Assembly: GCA_910578345.1 (NCBI GenBank)
Contig: CAJTRA010000002.1
Span: 62,001-126,000 of the forward strand
DNA length: 64,000 nucleotides
Source: an uncultured Lachnospiraceae bacterium
GTDB lineage: Bacteria > Bacillota > Clostridia > Lachnospirales > Lachnospiraceae
Reading direction: 5' to 3'
Shown: positions 9,536-18,181 of the stretch, one piece after another
Position numbering within the stretch: position 1 is the first letter of the stretch
How the letters are laid out: each line of letters opens with the position of its first letter
Made by a program: the position numbers and the translations under genes
The notes under the pieces: generated by a model
What the model was told of the DNA's origin: nothing
The model's database searches: none
The model's input: only the letters and a program-made list of their open reading frames with translations

Positions 9536-9575
9536 AAGAATGCACCCTGCACAGCTCGCGCAATGCAGGATGCAT
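9536..9575 (-). terminator. Intercistronic hairpin after the second SBP gene
   Basis: On the minus strand ATGCATCCTGCA (9575-9564) pairs with TGCAGGGTGCAT (9551-9540), with one G-T pair, and is followed by TCTTTATAT. It lies between the SBP and permease genes. It resembles the hairpin at 3005-3060 in the first operon and probably lowers permease expression relative to the SBP. Confidence 0.6.
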
Positions 9576-9588
9576 CGTTTCTAACCAC

Positions 9589-10989
9589 TTACTGTTCTAA
9601 GACATCTTGAATTGCCTCATTTATTCTGGTATCCATATTCTGCAATGTCACATCCAGATCCTGGTCTTCCTTGAAGTACATATCCGTCTCCTCTGCAATG
9701 ATATCCCTCGCCTGAGAAGAAAGCTGAAGCGCTCCCGGATCTACTGCCGCATCTCTAAAGTAACTGAGCATCTGCCTGTAACTGTCTCCGTGTACCTTCT
9801 CATCATACCACTGTGCTACTGCATCCTCTTCGTACATGGAGTAGCGGTTGGGCATCCAGAGTCCGCTCTTAACCAATGCGCCCTGATAATCCATACCAGA
9901 TAAGAACTGCAGGAATAACCATGCTTCTTCCTTATGCGGGCTGGTATCTGCGATACAGTGCAGATGAGCCTGTCCTGTCGTAAGTACCTTATCATATGCC
10001 GGAAGTGGAGCCATACCAATATTCATGCCAGAAGCCGCCAGCTCCTGCAATGACCAGGAACCATCCATCAGCATTGCCACTTTACCTGTCTGCAGCATCT
10101 GCTTTGCAGACATTCCTACCGCATCCAAAGTAGATGCATCCGGTGCAGAACCGTCTTCGGTGCGGATCGCTTTGATAATCTCAAATACTTCTTTGTTCTC
10201 CGGAGAATTCAACGTACTCTTCGTATAGTCGTCAGAATATCTGGTGCCGCCGTTGGACAGAAGCTGCGCATTCAGAGTATCCGCTACACTCTCCAGACCA
10301 TATACGCCATAAATCTCATCATCTGTGAGCTGCTTGGCAACCTCTCTGAACTCATCAATTGTCCAGCAGTTCTCCGGATCAGCGCTGGGATAAGGAATTC
10401 CCTTTGCGTCAAAAACATCTTTGTTATAGTAGATAATCGGTGATACCGTACAGGAAGAAATACCATATACATGTCCGTCCACTTCCATGATTGTACGGGA
10501 AGACTCTATGAAGTCATCCAACGGATAGGTTTCATCGAACTGCTCTGTGATATCCCACAGCGCGCCCTTCGAAACAATTGTACGATAGCTCTCCGCCGCC
10601 ACGAACATGACGTCCGGAAGAGAACCTGCCGCTGCAGAAGAAAGCAGTTTTGCATTATATTCAGAACCTGCAAGTCCAGGTGTATAATTCACCTTTATGT
10701 TCGGATACTGTGCTTCAAATGCCGCTATGCCATCTTTCACTGCCTGCGTCTCCAGAGGAGAAGCCTCCCACCCCATAAAGGTAAGTTCTACTACATCACC
10801 GCTGGATGCCGGCTCGGAATCTGCCGAAGCGTCAGAACCTGTATCCTCTGAAGCATTTGTACTACCTGTGTCGGCCGCCGTATCTGCCGCACCCGCCCCA
10901 TCAGGACGAGATGGCGCACCACAGCCCGTTATTGCTGCAACTGTCATAGTCACAGCCAGAATCAGTGCTATCACTCTTTTCTTTCTCAT
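9589..10989 (-). CDS. Extracellular solute-binding lipoprotein of the second CUT1 importer
   Basis: A 466-residue sugar-binding lipoprotein. The signal sequence MRKKRVIALILAVTMTVAA ends in the lipobox ITGC, and a Ser/Asp/Ala-rich linker of about 40 residues follows. The binding fold shows IIYYNKDVFDAKGIPYP and MLMDGSWSLQEL, typical of CUT1 binding proteins. The start follows GAGGAGGGTC. First gene of the operon that ends with GH127, and divergent from the AraC-type regulator gene at 11296, which is its likely regulator. Ligand unknown; an L-arabinofuranoside oligosaccharide is a reasonable guess from context. Confidence 0.93.
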   Translation of the reverse strand: MRKKRVIALILAVTMTVAAITGCGAPSRPDGAGAADTAADTGSTNASEDTGSDASADSEPASSGDVVELTFMGWEASPLETQAVKDGIAAFEAQYPNIKVNYTPGLAGSEYNAKLLSSAAAGSLPDVMFVAAESYRTIVSKGALWDITEQFDETYPLDDFIESSRTIMEVDGHVYGISSCTVSPIIYYNKDVFDAKGIPYPSADPENCWTIDEFREVAKQLTDDEIYGVYGLESVADTLNAQLLSNGGTRYSDDYTKSTLNSPENKEVFEIIKAIRTEDGSAPDASTLDAVGMSAKQMLQTGKVAMLMDGSWSLQELAASGMNIGMAPLPAYDKVLTTGQAHLHCIADTSPHKEEAWLFLQFLSGMDYQGALVKSGLWMPNRYSMYEEDAVAQWYDEKVHGDSYRQMLSYFRDAAVDPGALQLSSQARDIIAEETDMYFKEDQDLDVTLQNMDTRINEAIQDVLEQ

Positions 10990-11295
10990 GATTTGACCCT
11001 CCTCGTTTCATGATCTTACATAATCATTCACGTTACTTATCATCAGTACCTTCTTACTTGCAAGTATTTTGACTGAATTTACAATACTAATGATATCAGT
11101 TTAAGATCCTCAAACAACGTACAATACACAAGAAAAAGTGGTCATTTCCAATTTCATACGGCTAAAATCACACGCCAAAGAAACTTTTGTGCTACTATGA
11201 AAACCATAGATTTCCGCAACCCACTAACTGACCATATGAAAAAAGTCTGCTCAAAAACAGAGCGATTAGAATAAAAAAAGGGAGGTTAGAAAGAC
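10990..11295. promoter_or_regulatory. Divergent control region between SBP operon and AraC-type gene
   Basis: A 306-bp AT-rich stretch without a gene. On the minus strand TTGCAA (11063-11058) and GATAAG (11041-11036), 16 bases apart, form a weak candidate promoter for the SBP operon. The AraC-type gene has GGGAGG ten bases before its ATG, but no convincing promoter was picked out. AraC-type binding sites would be expected here; none could be assigned by eye. Confidence 0.35.
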
Positions 11296-12188
11296 ATGCT
11301 TTATTTTATTTCAGACGCCGGTAAGCCCGTGGAGTACATCTCCTGTGGCAACCTGACAAGTAAAGACGGTTTCGTGCACGCAAGAAGAAATATCGATTCG
11401 TTTGTCCTGATCATTGTCGTCAAGGGAACCTTGCATATCTGCCAGAATATGTCAAATTTTGATGTGAAAGAAGATGAATTTATTCTGCTGTTTCCTGACA
11501 CACTCCATTATGGCTATCGTCCCTCCGCAGGCGAACTTTCCTACTACTGGGTCCACTTCTATGTCCATGACCCCAATTATTCCATTTACAACCGGGGAAG
11601 TCTTCTGCGGAACCGGTCGCTCTTCACAGAATCTTCCGATTTTACCCCCCCCCGGAAAATTTTCTGCTGCCTGAATATGGCCGATTATCTCTGGAGAGGC
11701 GGTCCAGACTGCTGTTCGTCCAACTGCTCGATATCAACAAGAGAGAAAACTATGTAGCAACCTGGAAATGTCACTATGCCCTCAATCTGCTCCTCCTGGA
11801 AGTGACTCACGAATCTTTTCAGATCAGCCACTTTCTGGATTCCAGTGTACCAGCTTATATCCTGGATATCGTCGAGTGGATCCGCACCCACTATGACCGT
11901 CCGCTCACCGTGGCTTACATTGCGGAACAGTTCGGCTACCACCCAACCTATCTGACGAATGTATTTAAGAAATATACCGGTTATCCGATCCTGACCTATA
12001 TTAACCGGATCAGGATCGCCGTCTCAAAGAATCTGCTCGCCAACCGCACCTTGTCTATTTATGAAGTTGCAAATACATGCGGTTTCTCAGATGAGAAATA
12101 TTTCATGAAGCTGTTCAAGCGCTATGAGGGGATCACACCCACACAGTATCGGAAAGCGTTTCATCAGAAGAAGGTTAATCTTACTTAA
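11296..12188 (+). pseudogene. AraC-family transcriptional regulator, frame broken at a C9 run
   Basis: The first frame (11296-11757) encodes a cupin-like sugar-sensing domain (FVLIIVVKGTLHICQ, then FILLFPDTLHYGYRP). At a run of nine C (11645-11653) the frame changes. The continuation in another frame reads PENFLLPEYGRLSLERRS and runs into a complete AraC double helix-turn-helix domain (IAEQFGYHPTYLTNVFKKYT, then ANTCGFSDEKYFMKLFKRYE) to 12188. One extra C, or two fewer, would give a normal protein of about 297 residues. This may be a sequencing error, a true mutation, or slipped-strand phase variation. It is divergent from the GH127 ABC operon and would be expected to activate it. RBS GGGAGG is present. 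Confidence 0.85.
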
Positions 12189-12205
12189 AGTGTATCGCAA
12201 CAAAC

Positions 12206-12225
12206 AGAGCCGCGAATGCGGCTCT
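12206..12225. terminator. Terminator between convergent AraC-type and lactonase genes
   Basis: A perfect eight-base stem AGAGCCGC / GCGGCTCT with a GAAT loop lies between the convergent genes and includes the lactonase stop codon. The minus-strand exit is T-rich (GTTTGTTG), the plus-strand exit is AT-rich, so it may serve both. Confidence 0.65.
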
Positions 12226-13048
12226 ATTCATAATATCCATTCTGTGATTTTACCAAAGTCTCCCACTGTTCTATATCATGTCCATACCATACTTCCATAT
12301 CATACATCCTTTTAAGACGTTGATACTGCCGTACACTTCTTCTATAACCGATCGTGTCATATACAATTCCCGGAAGTGTAAGAGGCGGTCCCTCGTTCTC
12401 ACTAGAGTATAATATATCGGATACTACAAATTTCGGCCTGGATTTTTTTGTGTCAAGTATCATTCCTAACATTCCATGTGCATGGCCGGAACCAAAATTA
12501 ACAATATGCAGATCCTCAGCCAGATCAATAATCTCTCCGTCTTCCTTTTTTATTGTTTTCCAATTTAATTCTGCGCGACACGCAAGGTCTAAATCAAGCC
12601 AACAATATGGTGGAAGCTCTTCACGAGTCATATAATGTTTCATAGCATGCTTTAACTCATCATCATGCACATATACCGTTGCATTCTTAAATAAGTGAAG
12701 ACAGCCTGCATGATCATTATGTAAATGCGACATGATAACGGTGCCTATTTGTTCCGGTTCCACATGTAACTGATACAGCCTCGCGGGTAGTGTAGAGTCT
12801 TCCTGCACAATATACGGTCCGCTCTTCTGCATACCAATATCCCAGCGTTCCCTCATGGCATCTGGGGAAATTGCCGTATCATATAGTATATAACCTAATT
12901 GGGGATGGTCGATCAGGATTGCCCATGTGGGAATCCATGTCCATATTGCTTCCGGATGATGATGATCCGCGTCCGCAATAGCTGCTGACGACAGGATTAC
13001 CCGCTTGTCCACCTCCTGCTTTCCACAATCCAATACATAAACCTTCAT
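12224..13048 (-). CDS. Lactonase-type metallo-beta-lactamase fold hydrolase
   Basis: About 274 residues with the zinc-binding signature SHLHNDHAG (HxHxDH) and later His/Asp residues (GSGHAHGMLG, VVSDILY) typical of the AHL-lactonase branch (AiiA/AttM-like) of the metallo-beta-lactamase superfamily. These enzymes hydrolyse lactone rings, but many members have other substrates. The start MKVYVLDCG matches the family; an ATG four codons upstream has no better ribosome-binding site. It is the last gene of a ribose-type ABC operon, 68 bp after the permease gene, which hints that the imported compound is a lactone or is turned into one (inference). No signal peptide. Confidence 0.8.
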   Translation of the reverse strand: MKVYVLDCGKQEVDKRVILSSAAIADADHHHPEAIWTWIPTWAILIDHPQLGYILYDTAISPDAMRERWDIGMQKSGPYIVQEDSTLPARLYQLHVEPEQIGTVIMSHLHNDHAGCLHLFKNATVYVHDDELKHAMKHYMTREELPPYCWLDLDLACRAELNWKTIKKEDGEIIDLAEDLHIVNFGSGHAHGMLGMILDTKKSRPKFVVSDILYSSENEGPPLTLPGIVYDTIGYRRSVRQYQRLKRMYDMEVWYGHDIEQWETLVKSQNGYYE

Positions 13049-13116
13049 TTTTATACCCATGCCTTTCTCTTAGCCAACAACTTTATATCTCTAAAGAACA
13101 ACCTTTGTGTGACCGA

Positions 13117-14070
13117 TTATGCTGCTCTGACACTCTTTCTCGTTCTTTTTGCCAAAACATCAATTGCAACTGCCAAAATAAGAACTGCACCTTTGACAAC
13201 CCACTGATAAAATTCCTGTACATTCATAAGAACCATACCATTTGTTAAAGTTCCCATCATTACAACTCCCACAATCACACTCAAAAAATTCCCTTCTCCT
13301 CCGCTGGTGCTGATTCCTCCCAAAACGCAGGCTGTGATCACATCCATCTCATATCCATCTCCCGCCTTAGGTTGTCCGGAATTCGTTCTGGACATCAGGA
13401 TCACTCCAGCCAGCGCAGATAAAACCCCATTCAGAATATAGATCTGATACTTTATTCTCTTCACACGAATGCCAGATAATCTGGTGGCTTCCGTGTTGCC
13501 GCCGATCCCATATACGCAACGCCCAAACACTGTCTTATTCGCCACCACCCATCCGCAAAAAAATATGATCCCCATAATGATAACAGGTATTGGAATACCT
13601 AAAAAGTATCCCTGTCCTAATATCTTAAAACTATCTGGAATACCATAAACAGGCTGTCCATTGGCTATTATATAAGCCACTCCCCGCAAGGCCGTCATCA
13701 ATCCAAGCCCGCTAATCATTGGTGCAATTCCTACTTCATTGATCAAGACTCCATTGAATGCACCTATCACTGCTCCAGTCATCAAAGATACCAGCGCTGC
13801 CAAAACGGGATGGAGCCCACTGGAAGAAAGTAACGCTGCCAGAACTGCCGAAACTCCTATCACTGAGCCAATGGATAAATCCATTCCTCCTGACAAAATG
13901 ATGAATGTCATGCCTACCGCACTTATCCCTACAATAGAGACTTGTCTTAGTATATTCAAAATATTATTAATAGTCAGAAAGCTGCTTTCACATACTGTAA
14001 AACCTGCTACCAGAATGATCCAGGCAAAGAAAATACCATATTTGGACCAGTCAAATTTCTTTCTTTTCAT
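13117..14070 (-). CDS. Ribose-type ABC transporter permease (RbsC family)
   Basis: A 317-residue CUT2 permease with eight to ten hydrophobic segments. The family sequence LSGGMDLSIGSVIGVSA and the later GGNTEATRLSGI and GGISTSGGEG are clear. The start overlaps the stop of the ATPase gene by four bases, so synthesis is coupled. It makes the membrane channel for the SBP encoded at 15605-16651. Substrate is a monosaccharide-like compound by family; ribose itself is not shown, as no ribokinase is nearby. Confidence 0.93.
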   Translation of the reverse strand: MKRKKFDWSKYGIFFAWIILVAGFTVCESSFLTINNILNILRQVSIVGISAVGMTFIILSGGMDLSIGSVIGVSAVLAALLSSSGLHPVLAALVSLMTGAVIGAFNGVLINEVGIAPMISGLGLMTALRGVAYIIANGQPVYGIPDSFKILGQGYFLGIPIPVIIMGIIFFCGWVVANKTVFGRCVYGIGGNTEATRLSGIRVKRIKYQIYILNGVLSALAGVILMSRTNSGQPKAGDGYEMDVITACVLGGISTSGGEGNFLSVIVGVVMMGTLTNGMVLMNVQEFYQWVVKGAVLILAVAIDVLAKRTRKSVRAA

Positions 14071-15584
14071 ATGAGATTCCCTCCATGCGCATTGCTTCCC
14101 ATAATATTAGAACTAAGTGCCATAATGCGTTCCTGTGTTGCTTCCTCCCTATTCAAAATCCCCGTAATTTTCCCCTCATGCATAACCACGATTCTGTCCG
14201 CCATACCAAGCAATTCTGGCATTTCAGATGTGATCATAATAATAGCCTTATCCTGTTCCACCAAGCGGTTCATCAATTGGTAAATTTCTTGTTTTGCTCC
14301 AATATCGATTCCTCTTGTCGGTTCATCAAAAATCAGTATATCGCATTCTGTATATAACCATTTTGTTAAAACTACCTTTTGCTGATTTCCACCGCTTAAG
14401 TTTTTAACAATTTGTTTCGTTCCTGATGTTTTGGTCTGCAATGACCGTATATATTTTTCAGAGATTTCCTGGTCCTGCCGTTCACTGATCAGACCGTACT
14501 TAGCAACCCTTTTCATATTTGCATATGTAATATTCTTTTGCAGGGACATTCCCAGTAAAACACCTTGTCCTTTTCTGTCTTCCGGGATCAATCCGATTCC
14601 CATTTTGACAGCATCTCCCGGAGAATCAATGGTTACTTTTCTGCCATTTAAATAAATATCTCCTCTTTTTTTCTTATCAGCTCCATAAAGAGCCCTTACC
14701 ACTTCAGTACGCCCAGCGCCTACCAGTCCAGCAAATCCGAGAATTTCACCCTTATGGAGTTCAAAATGAATATTGTGAACAACATCTGTACAAAGATCCT
14801 TAACTTCTAAAACCGTTTCCTTTTTCGTCACATTCCTTGCTGGAAATTGTTCTTCTATCGTCCGATTGACCATTATAAATACCAAGTCATCTATATCTGT
14901 GTCTGACACATTCTTAGTCGTAATATACTTTCCATCTCGAAATACAGATACCTTATCACAAATCTCAAAAATCTCTTCCAACCGATGAGAAATATAAATT
15001 ACCGCTACTCCTTGCTCCCTGATATTTTGAACAATTTTAAACAGATGTTTGATTTCATTATCGGTAAGCGGAGCCGATGGTTCATCCATAATCAAAAGTT
15101 TTACGTCCCTTGATATGGCTTTCGCAATCTCAACAATCTGTTGGTATCCAACACTCAGGTTCTTCACCTGAGTGTTGGGATCGATAGGAACTCCAAGTTG
15201 ATCCAAAATCTCCTTTGTCCGACGATTCATTTCTTTATAATCAATAAAAGCGCCCTTTTTAAGATACCTTCCAAAAAATATATTTTCTGCCACACTGAGA
15301 TACGGAAACAGGTTAAATTCCTGGTATATTGCCGAAATACCTGCATTTAAGGCGACTTCCGGACAGCCTCCTGGCAGTTGCTTTTTTTCAAATAAGATAT
15401 CTCCTTTTGTTGCCGTAACAGCTCCCGTGATTGTTTTAATAAAAGTAGATTTTCCTGCTCCATTTTCTCCTACGATCGCGTGTATCTCTCCTCGATAAAA
15501 TTCTAAAGAAACATCATCAAGTGCAATCACGCCTGGATATATCTTTGTAATATGCTTCATTTCCAGAATTGGCTCTTTCACCAT
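14067..15584 (-). CDS. Ribose-type sugar ABC transporter ATPase (RbsA/MglA family)
   Basis: A 505-residue double-domain ATPase. The first half has Walker A GENGAGKST, signature LSVGYQQIVEIAKAI and Walker B LLIMDEPSAPL. The second half has the usual degenerate P-loop region (GLVGAGRTE), signature LSGGNQQKVVL and DEPTRGIDIG. This layout is standard for CUT2 importers, where one protein supplies both nucleotide-binding domains. In the SBP signature the usual LSGGQ is LSVGYQ, also common in this family. It is coupled to the permease by a four-base overlap and lies 20 bp after the SBP gene. Confidence 0.95.
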   Translation of the reverse strand: MVKEPILEMKHITKIYPGVIALDDVSLEFYRGEIHAIVGENGAGKSTFIKTITGAVTATKGDILFEKKQLPGGCPEVALNAGISAIYQEFNLFPYLSVAENIFFGRYLKKGAFIDYKEMNRRTKEILDQLGVPIDPNTQVKNLSVGYQQIVEIAKAISRDVKLLIMDEPSAPLTDNEIKHLFKIVQNIREQGVAVIYISHRLEEIFEICDKVSVFRDGKYITTKNVSDTDIDDLVFIMVNRTIEEQFPARNVTKKETVLEVKDLCTDVVHNIHFELHKGEILGFAGLVGAGRTEVVRALYGADKKKRGDIYLNGRKVTIDSPGDAVKMGIGLIPEDRKGQGVLLGMSLQKNITYANMKRVAKYGLISERQDQEISEKYIRSLQTKTSGTKQIVKNLSGGNQQKVVLTKWLYTECDILIFDEPTRGIDIGAKQEIYQLMNRLVEQDKAIIMITSEMPELLGMADRIVVMHEGKITGILNREEATQERIMALSSNIMGSNAHGGNLI

Positions 15585-15604
15585 AGAGCGCCTCCTGCTA
15601 TCGT

Positions 15605-16651
15605 TTATTCCAAATAAGTATCAACATTTTCCGCTGTAACAGCAGTCATTTCCCAATACCTTGTCTCCTGAGGTCCTTCCTCCACTACTTTTCTGGCCAT
15701 TTGAAGGAAAACTTCTCCCTGGTTATATGCCCCTATATCCACTGTTCCCACCATAAAATCGCCGGATTTAATTTTTTGCAGCGCTTCACCATCTCCGTCA
15801 CAGCCACACACGCAGCACTCCGACGGATCTTTGCCTGCTGCCGCAAGAGCTTCACATGCTCCCAATGCAACCGAATCATTACAACACACCACAACATTCA
15901 AATCCGGATATTTCTGCAAGGTAGTCTCTACCGCACTCATTCCCGCTTCCGGCGTATTTCCTGCCTGTGTTGCAACCACTTCAGCATTTGGCGCTACAGA
16001 TTCTAAACCATCCATCAGTCCACGACCTCTCTCTGCAAGAGCTTCCACTTCAGGCACATACACAAACAGCACTTTTGCATCCTCCTGATTTTCCATATTG
16101 TCCAGGATCCATTGTCCTGCCGTCTCACCTGTTGTAAAACCATATTGATACTGATCCACTGTCAAAAATGCAGAAGATCCCTCAATATATTCGGACCAGC
16201 TTATCACAGGAATGCCTGCTTCCTCCGCCTCCTTTACCGCACTTTCCGGTACAATCGGGTCTACTGGAATGATCACAATACAGTCTACCTTTTTCGTAAT
16301 ATAATTTTCTATCGCTGTCACCTGAGATGCCGCATCTGATTTAGCATCATGCACTTCAAATTCGATATTATACTGCTCTGCGTGGTCTGTCAGCCCCGCA
16401 ATTACATTCATAAAATAAGTGATTGTCATGTCTTGTACACAAAATCCAACTGTCAGCTTTTCCCCCTCTGCTGTCTCTGCCGCATCCGTAACTGCCTCAG
16501 CCAACTCTTTTGTGTCTTGTTCCTCTTCTACTTCATTCTCTTGCATTTTTTCCGCTGTGCTAGTTTCTATTCTGTCCGAGCTGCATCCCAGCATTCCCAA
16601 TGTCATCATTGCTGCAAGTCCTGTTGCCATAATTTTTTTCAACCCCATCAT
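15605..16651 (-). CDS. Ribose-type sugar-binding lipoprotein (type-1 periplasmic-binding fold)
   Basis: A 348-residue binding protein. The signal MMGLKKIMATGLAAMMTLG ends in lipobox LGCS; a short acidic linker precedes the binding fold (KLTVGFCVQDMTITYFMNVI, then VDCIVIIPVDP). The Cys-rich CCVCGCDGD near residue 280 is in the place where family members have the sugar-binding GFDG-type loop. The start follows AAGGAGG at eight bases. It leads the operon SBP, ATPase, permease, lactonase. A strong promoter and a sequence shared with the ROK regulator promoter lie just upstream, so ROK control is likely. Confidence 0.93.
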   Translation of the reverse strand: MMGLKKIMATGLAAMMTLGMLGCSSDRIETSTAEKMQENEVEEEQDTKELAEAVTDAAETAEGEKLTVGFCVQDMTITYFMNVIAGLTDHAEQYNIEFEVHDAKSDAASQVTAIENYITKKVDCIVIIPVDPIVPESAVKEAEEAGIPVISWSEYIEGSSAFLTVDQYQYGFTTGETAGQWILDNMENQEDAKVLFVYVPEVEALAERGRGLMDGLESVAPNAEVVATQAGNTPEAGMSAVETTLQKYPDLNVVVCCNDSVALGACEALAAAGKDPSECCVCGCDGDGEALQKIKSGDFMVGTVDIGAYNQGEVFLQMARKVVEEGPQETRYWEMTAVTAENVDTYLE

Positions 16652-16689
16652 AGAGATATCCTCCTTTTCTCTGTTACTTTTGTTCTCTC

Positions 16690-16718
16690 ATTCTATCATA
16701 CGGATTTTATTTTGTAAA
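16690..16718 (-). promoter_or_regulatory. Promoter of the ribose-type ABC operon
   Basis: TTTACA (16718-16713) and TAGAAT (16695-16690) are 17 bases apart, about 40 bases before the SBP start codon. The upstream flank (16717-16744) nearly matches a sequence in the ROK gene promoter. Confidence 0.7.
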
Positions 16719-16744
16719 TACTTTTATAAAACTTTTTATTTAAT
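16717..16744. repeat. Candidate ROK operator, copy 1
   Basis: A 28-bp AT-rich sequence at and upstream of the -35 box. It matches 24 of 28 bases with 17991-18018 in the ROK gene leader, counted by eye. The core TTTTATAAAA is a palindrome. Its presence in exactly the two promoters one would expect suggests the regulator's binding site. Confidence 0.5.
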
Positions 16745-16756
16745 AATTTGTATAAC

Positions 16757-16786
16757 AAAAAAAGCTGTACTTACCTACAGCTTTTT
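16757..16786. terminator. Terminator of the ROK regulator gene
   Basis: AAAAAGCTGTA pairs with TACAGCTTTTT across a short loop. On the minus strand the hairpin is followed by seven T. It isolates the ROK gene from the ABC operon downstream. Confidence 0.85.
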
Positions 16787-16855
16787 AAGCATATCATAAC
16801 TTTTTCTTCATTCTTAAGGAAATCATTTCCTTTTATTCGTATACGCAAACATCTG

Positions 16856-17953
16856 TTACATATTCTTCAAATAAACATCAATATGTTGTAATGCTGCTCC
16901 CAATGCAGACGCTTCCATTTTATAACTACAAGTCTGTATATATTCTGCAGATATTTCAAAATGACCCAGCTTCACAACGCGCTTTCTAATTTCCGTCAAA
17001 TAAGGTTCCAAATAGCTTCCAACATAGCCACCAAGGATAATATTACAATCCATGAAAAATCTTAAGTTATGTATTACAAGTGCAAGATCATTTAAATATT
17101 CATCCCACACCTTCATACATTTCTCCTCCTTCTTTTCTAAGCATGAAAAAAAGGTTTCCAAATCCGCATTTACGCAATTTTTCAACACTAATGCAGAACA
17201 GTATGGATCCACACATCCCCTTTTGCCACAATAACAAAGTCTGCCCTCTGGTACAAGGCGCATATGTCCAATTTCTGCACTTCTAAAATTGTCTCCTTCA
17301 TATAAACGGTTTTCAATAAAAACGGCCCCTCCTACAGTATCACTCAAAGACAAATATACTGCATTTCCCTTATATTGTCGTTTTAATTCCACTGCTGCTG
17401 CATTTGCATCATTCATAAAAATACAAGGGTATTGCATCACGTGACTGATTTCTGTAAAATCTAATTCTGCCAAACCCAGCATATGCAGATTACATATTTT
17501 CCCTTGAGCTTCTTCTACATTACCTGGTACTGATACCCCTATGCCAAGAATCTGTTCAGAAGAAATACCATTTTGAGAAATGATATCATCCACCATTAAG
17601 CGAAGCTGTCCAAAATACTCTGATGTTTTTTCAAATAATTTTCGTTCTCGTTTATGATCTATGATATTCCCCAATAAATCTATCAGCAGAATACTCACAT
17701 GCTTTTTTGTAAGATCAAGCCCTACTGCTGTACGTACCTTAGGGCATATAGAAAGTGATTTGGCTTTCCTTCCTCCTGTCGATTCGTAAGCTCCTATCTC
17801 TTGAATCTGGCCTTCCTCTATTAACTCTTTTGTGTATTGCAATACAGTCGGCATACTCATCCCTAAATTTACTGCGATTTCTTGCCTGGACGTTTTTCCT
17901 TGTTTATAAATATAAGCATAAACCTTATTGCGATTTTCTCTTTTTACTGCCAT
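16856..17953 (-). CDS. ROK family transcriptional regulator (NagC/XylR type)
   Basis: About 365 residues. An N-terminal winged helix (TSRQEIAVNLGMSMPTVLQY) is followed by a ROK sugar-kinase-like domain. The zinc site is clear as CYCGKRGCVDPYC, next to the sugar-binding EIGHMRLVPEG. Such repressors release DNA when they bind a sugar. The start at 17953 follows AGGATACAGG; the frame also opens nine codons earlier with no ribosome-binding site. It has its own strong promoter with possible operators and probably controls itself and the adjacent ribose-type ABC operon. Confidence 0.9.
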   Translation of the reverse strand: MAVKRENRNKVYAYIYKQGKTSRQEIAVNLGMSMPTVLQYTKELIEEGQIQEIGAYESTGGRKAKSLSICPKVRTAVGLDLTKKHVSILLIDLLGNIIDHKRERKLFEKTSEYFGQLRLMVDDIISQNGISSEQILGIGVSVPGNVEEAQGKICNLHMLGLAELDFTEISHVMQYPCIFMNDANAAAVELKRQYKGNAVYLSLSDTVGGAVFIENRLYEGDNFRSAEIGHMRLVPEGRLCYCGKRGCVDPYCSALVLKNCVNADLETFFSCLEKKEEKCMKVWDEYLNDLALVIHNLRFFMDCNIILGGYVGSYLEPYLTEIRKRVVKLGHFEISAEYIQTCSYKMEASALGAALQHIDVYLKNM

Positions 17954-17990
17954 TCTAGTCCTGTATCCTACTTTCATCAAATTATCTGTT

Positions 17991-18018
17991 TATACTTTAA
18001 TAAAACTCTTTATGTAAT
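17991..18018. repeat. Candidate ROK operator, copy 2
   Basis: Partner of the sequence at 16717-16744 (24 of 28 bases alike). It lies between the -10 box and the start of the ROK gene, where a bound protein would block transcription. Confidence 0.5.
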
Positions 18019-18027
18019 ATATTACAT
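18012..18027. promoter_or_regulatory. Perfect 16-bp palindrome over the -10 box of the ROK gene
   Basis: ATGTAATATATTACAT reads the same on both strands and covers the -10 box (18019-18024). It could be an operator or an incidental AT-rich palindrome. Confidence 0.4.
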
Positions 18028-18047
18028 GCAATACACTTATTTGTCAA
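18019..18047 (-). promoter_or_regulatory. Promoter of the ROK regulator gene
   Basis: TTGACA (18047-18042) and TAATAT (18024-18019) with a 17-base spacer are close to consensus. The start codon is about 65 bases downstream. Confidence 0.75.
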
Positions 18048-18129
18048 TTCTACTCTTCCAATATAATTATCCATCCATTCCTTTAGAATTCTTTTCTTCC
18101 TGATTTTATACCCTGTGCAACTCTGACAT

Positions 18130-18159
18130 GAAAATAACCCACCAGCTAGCCTGATGGGT
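18130..18159 (-). terminator. Terminator of the M18 aminopeptidase gene
   Basis: On the minus strand ACCCATCA pairs with TGGTGGGT around a short loop, followed by TATTTTC. It lies about 25 bases after the stop codon of the aminopeptidase gene. Confidence 0.65.
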
Positions 18160-18181
18160 CAATTAATAATCTATGTTGTGT

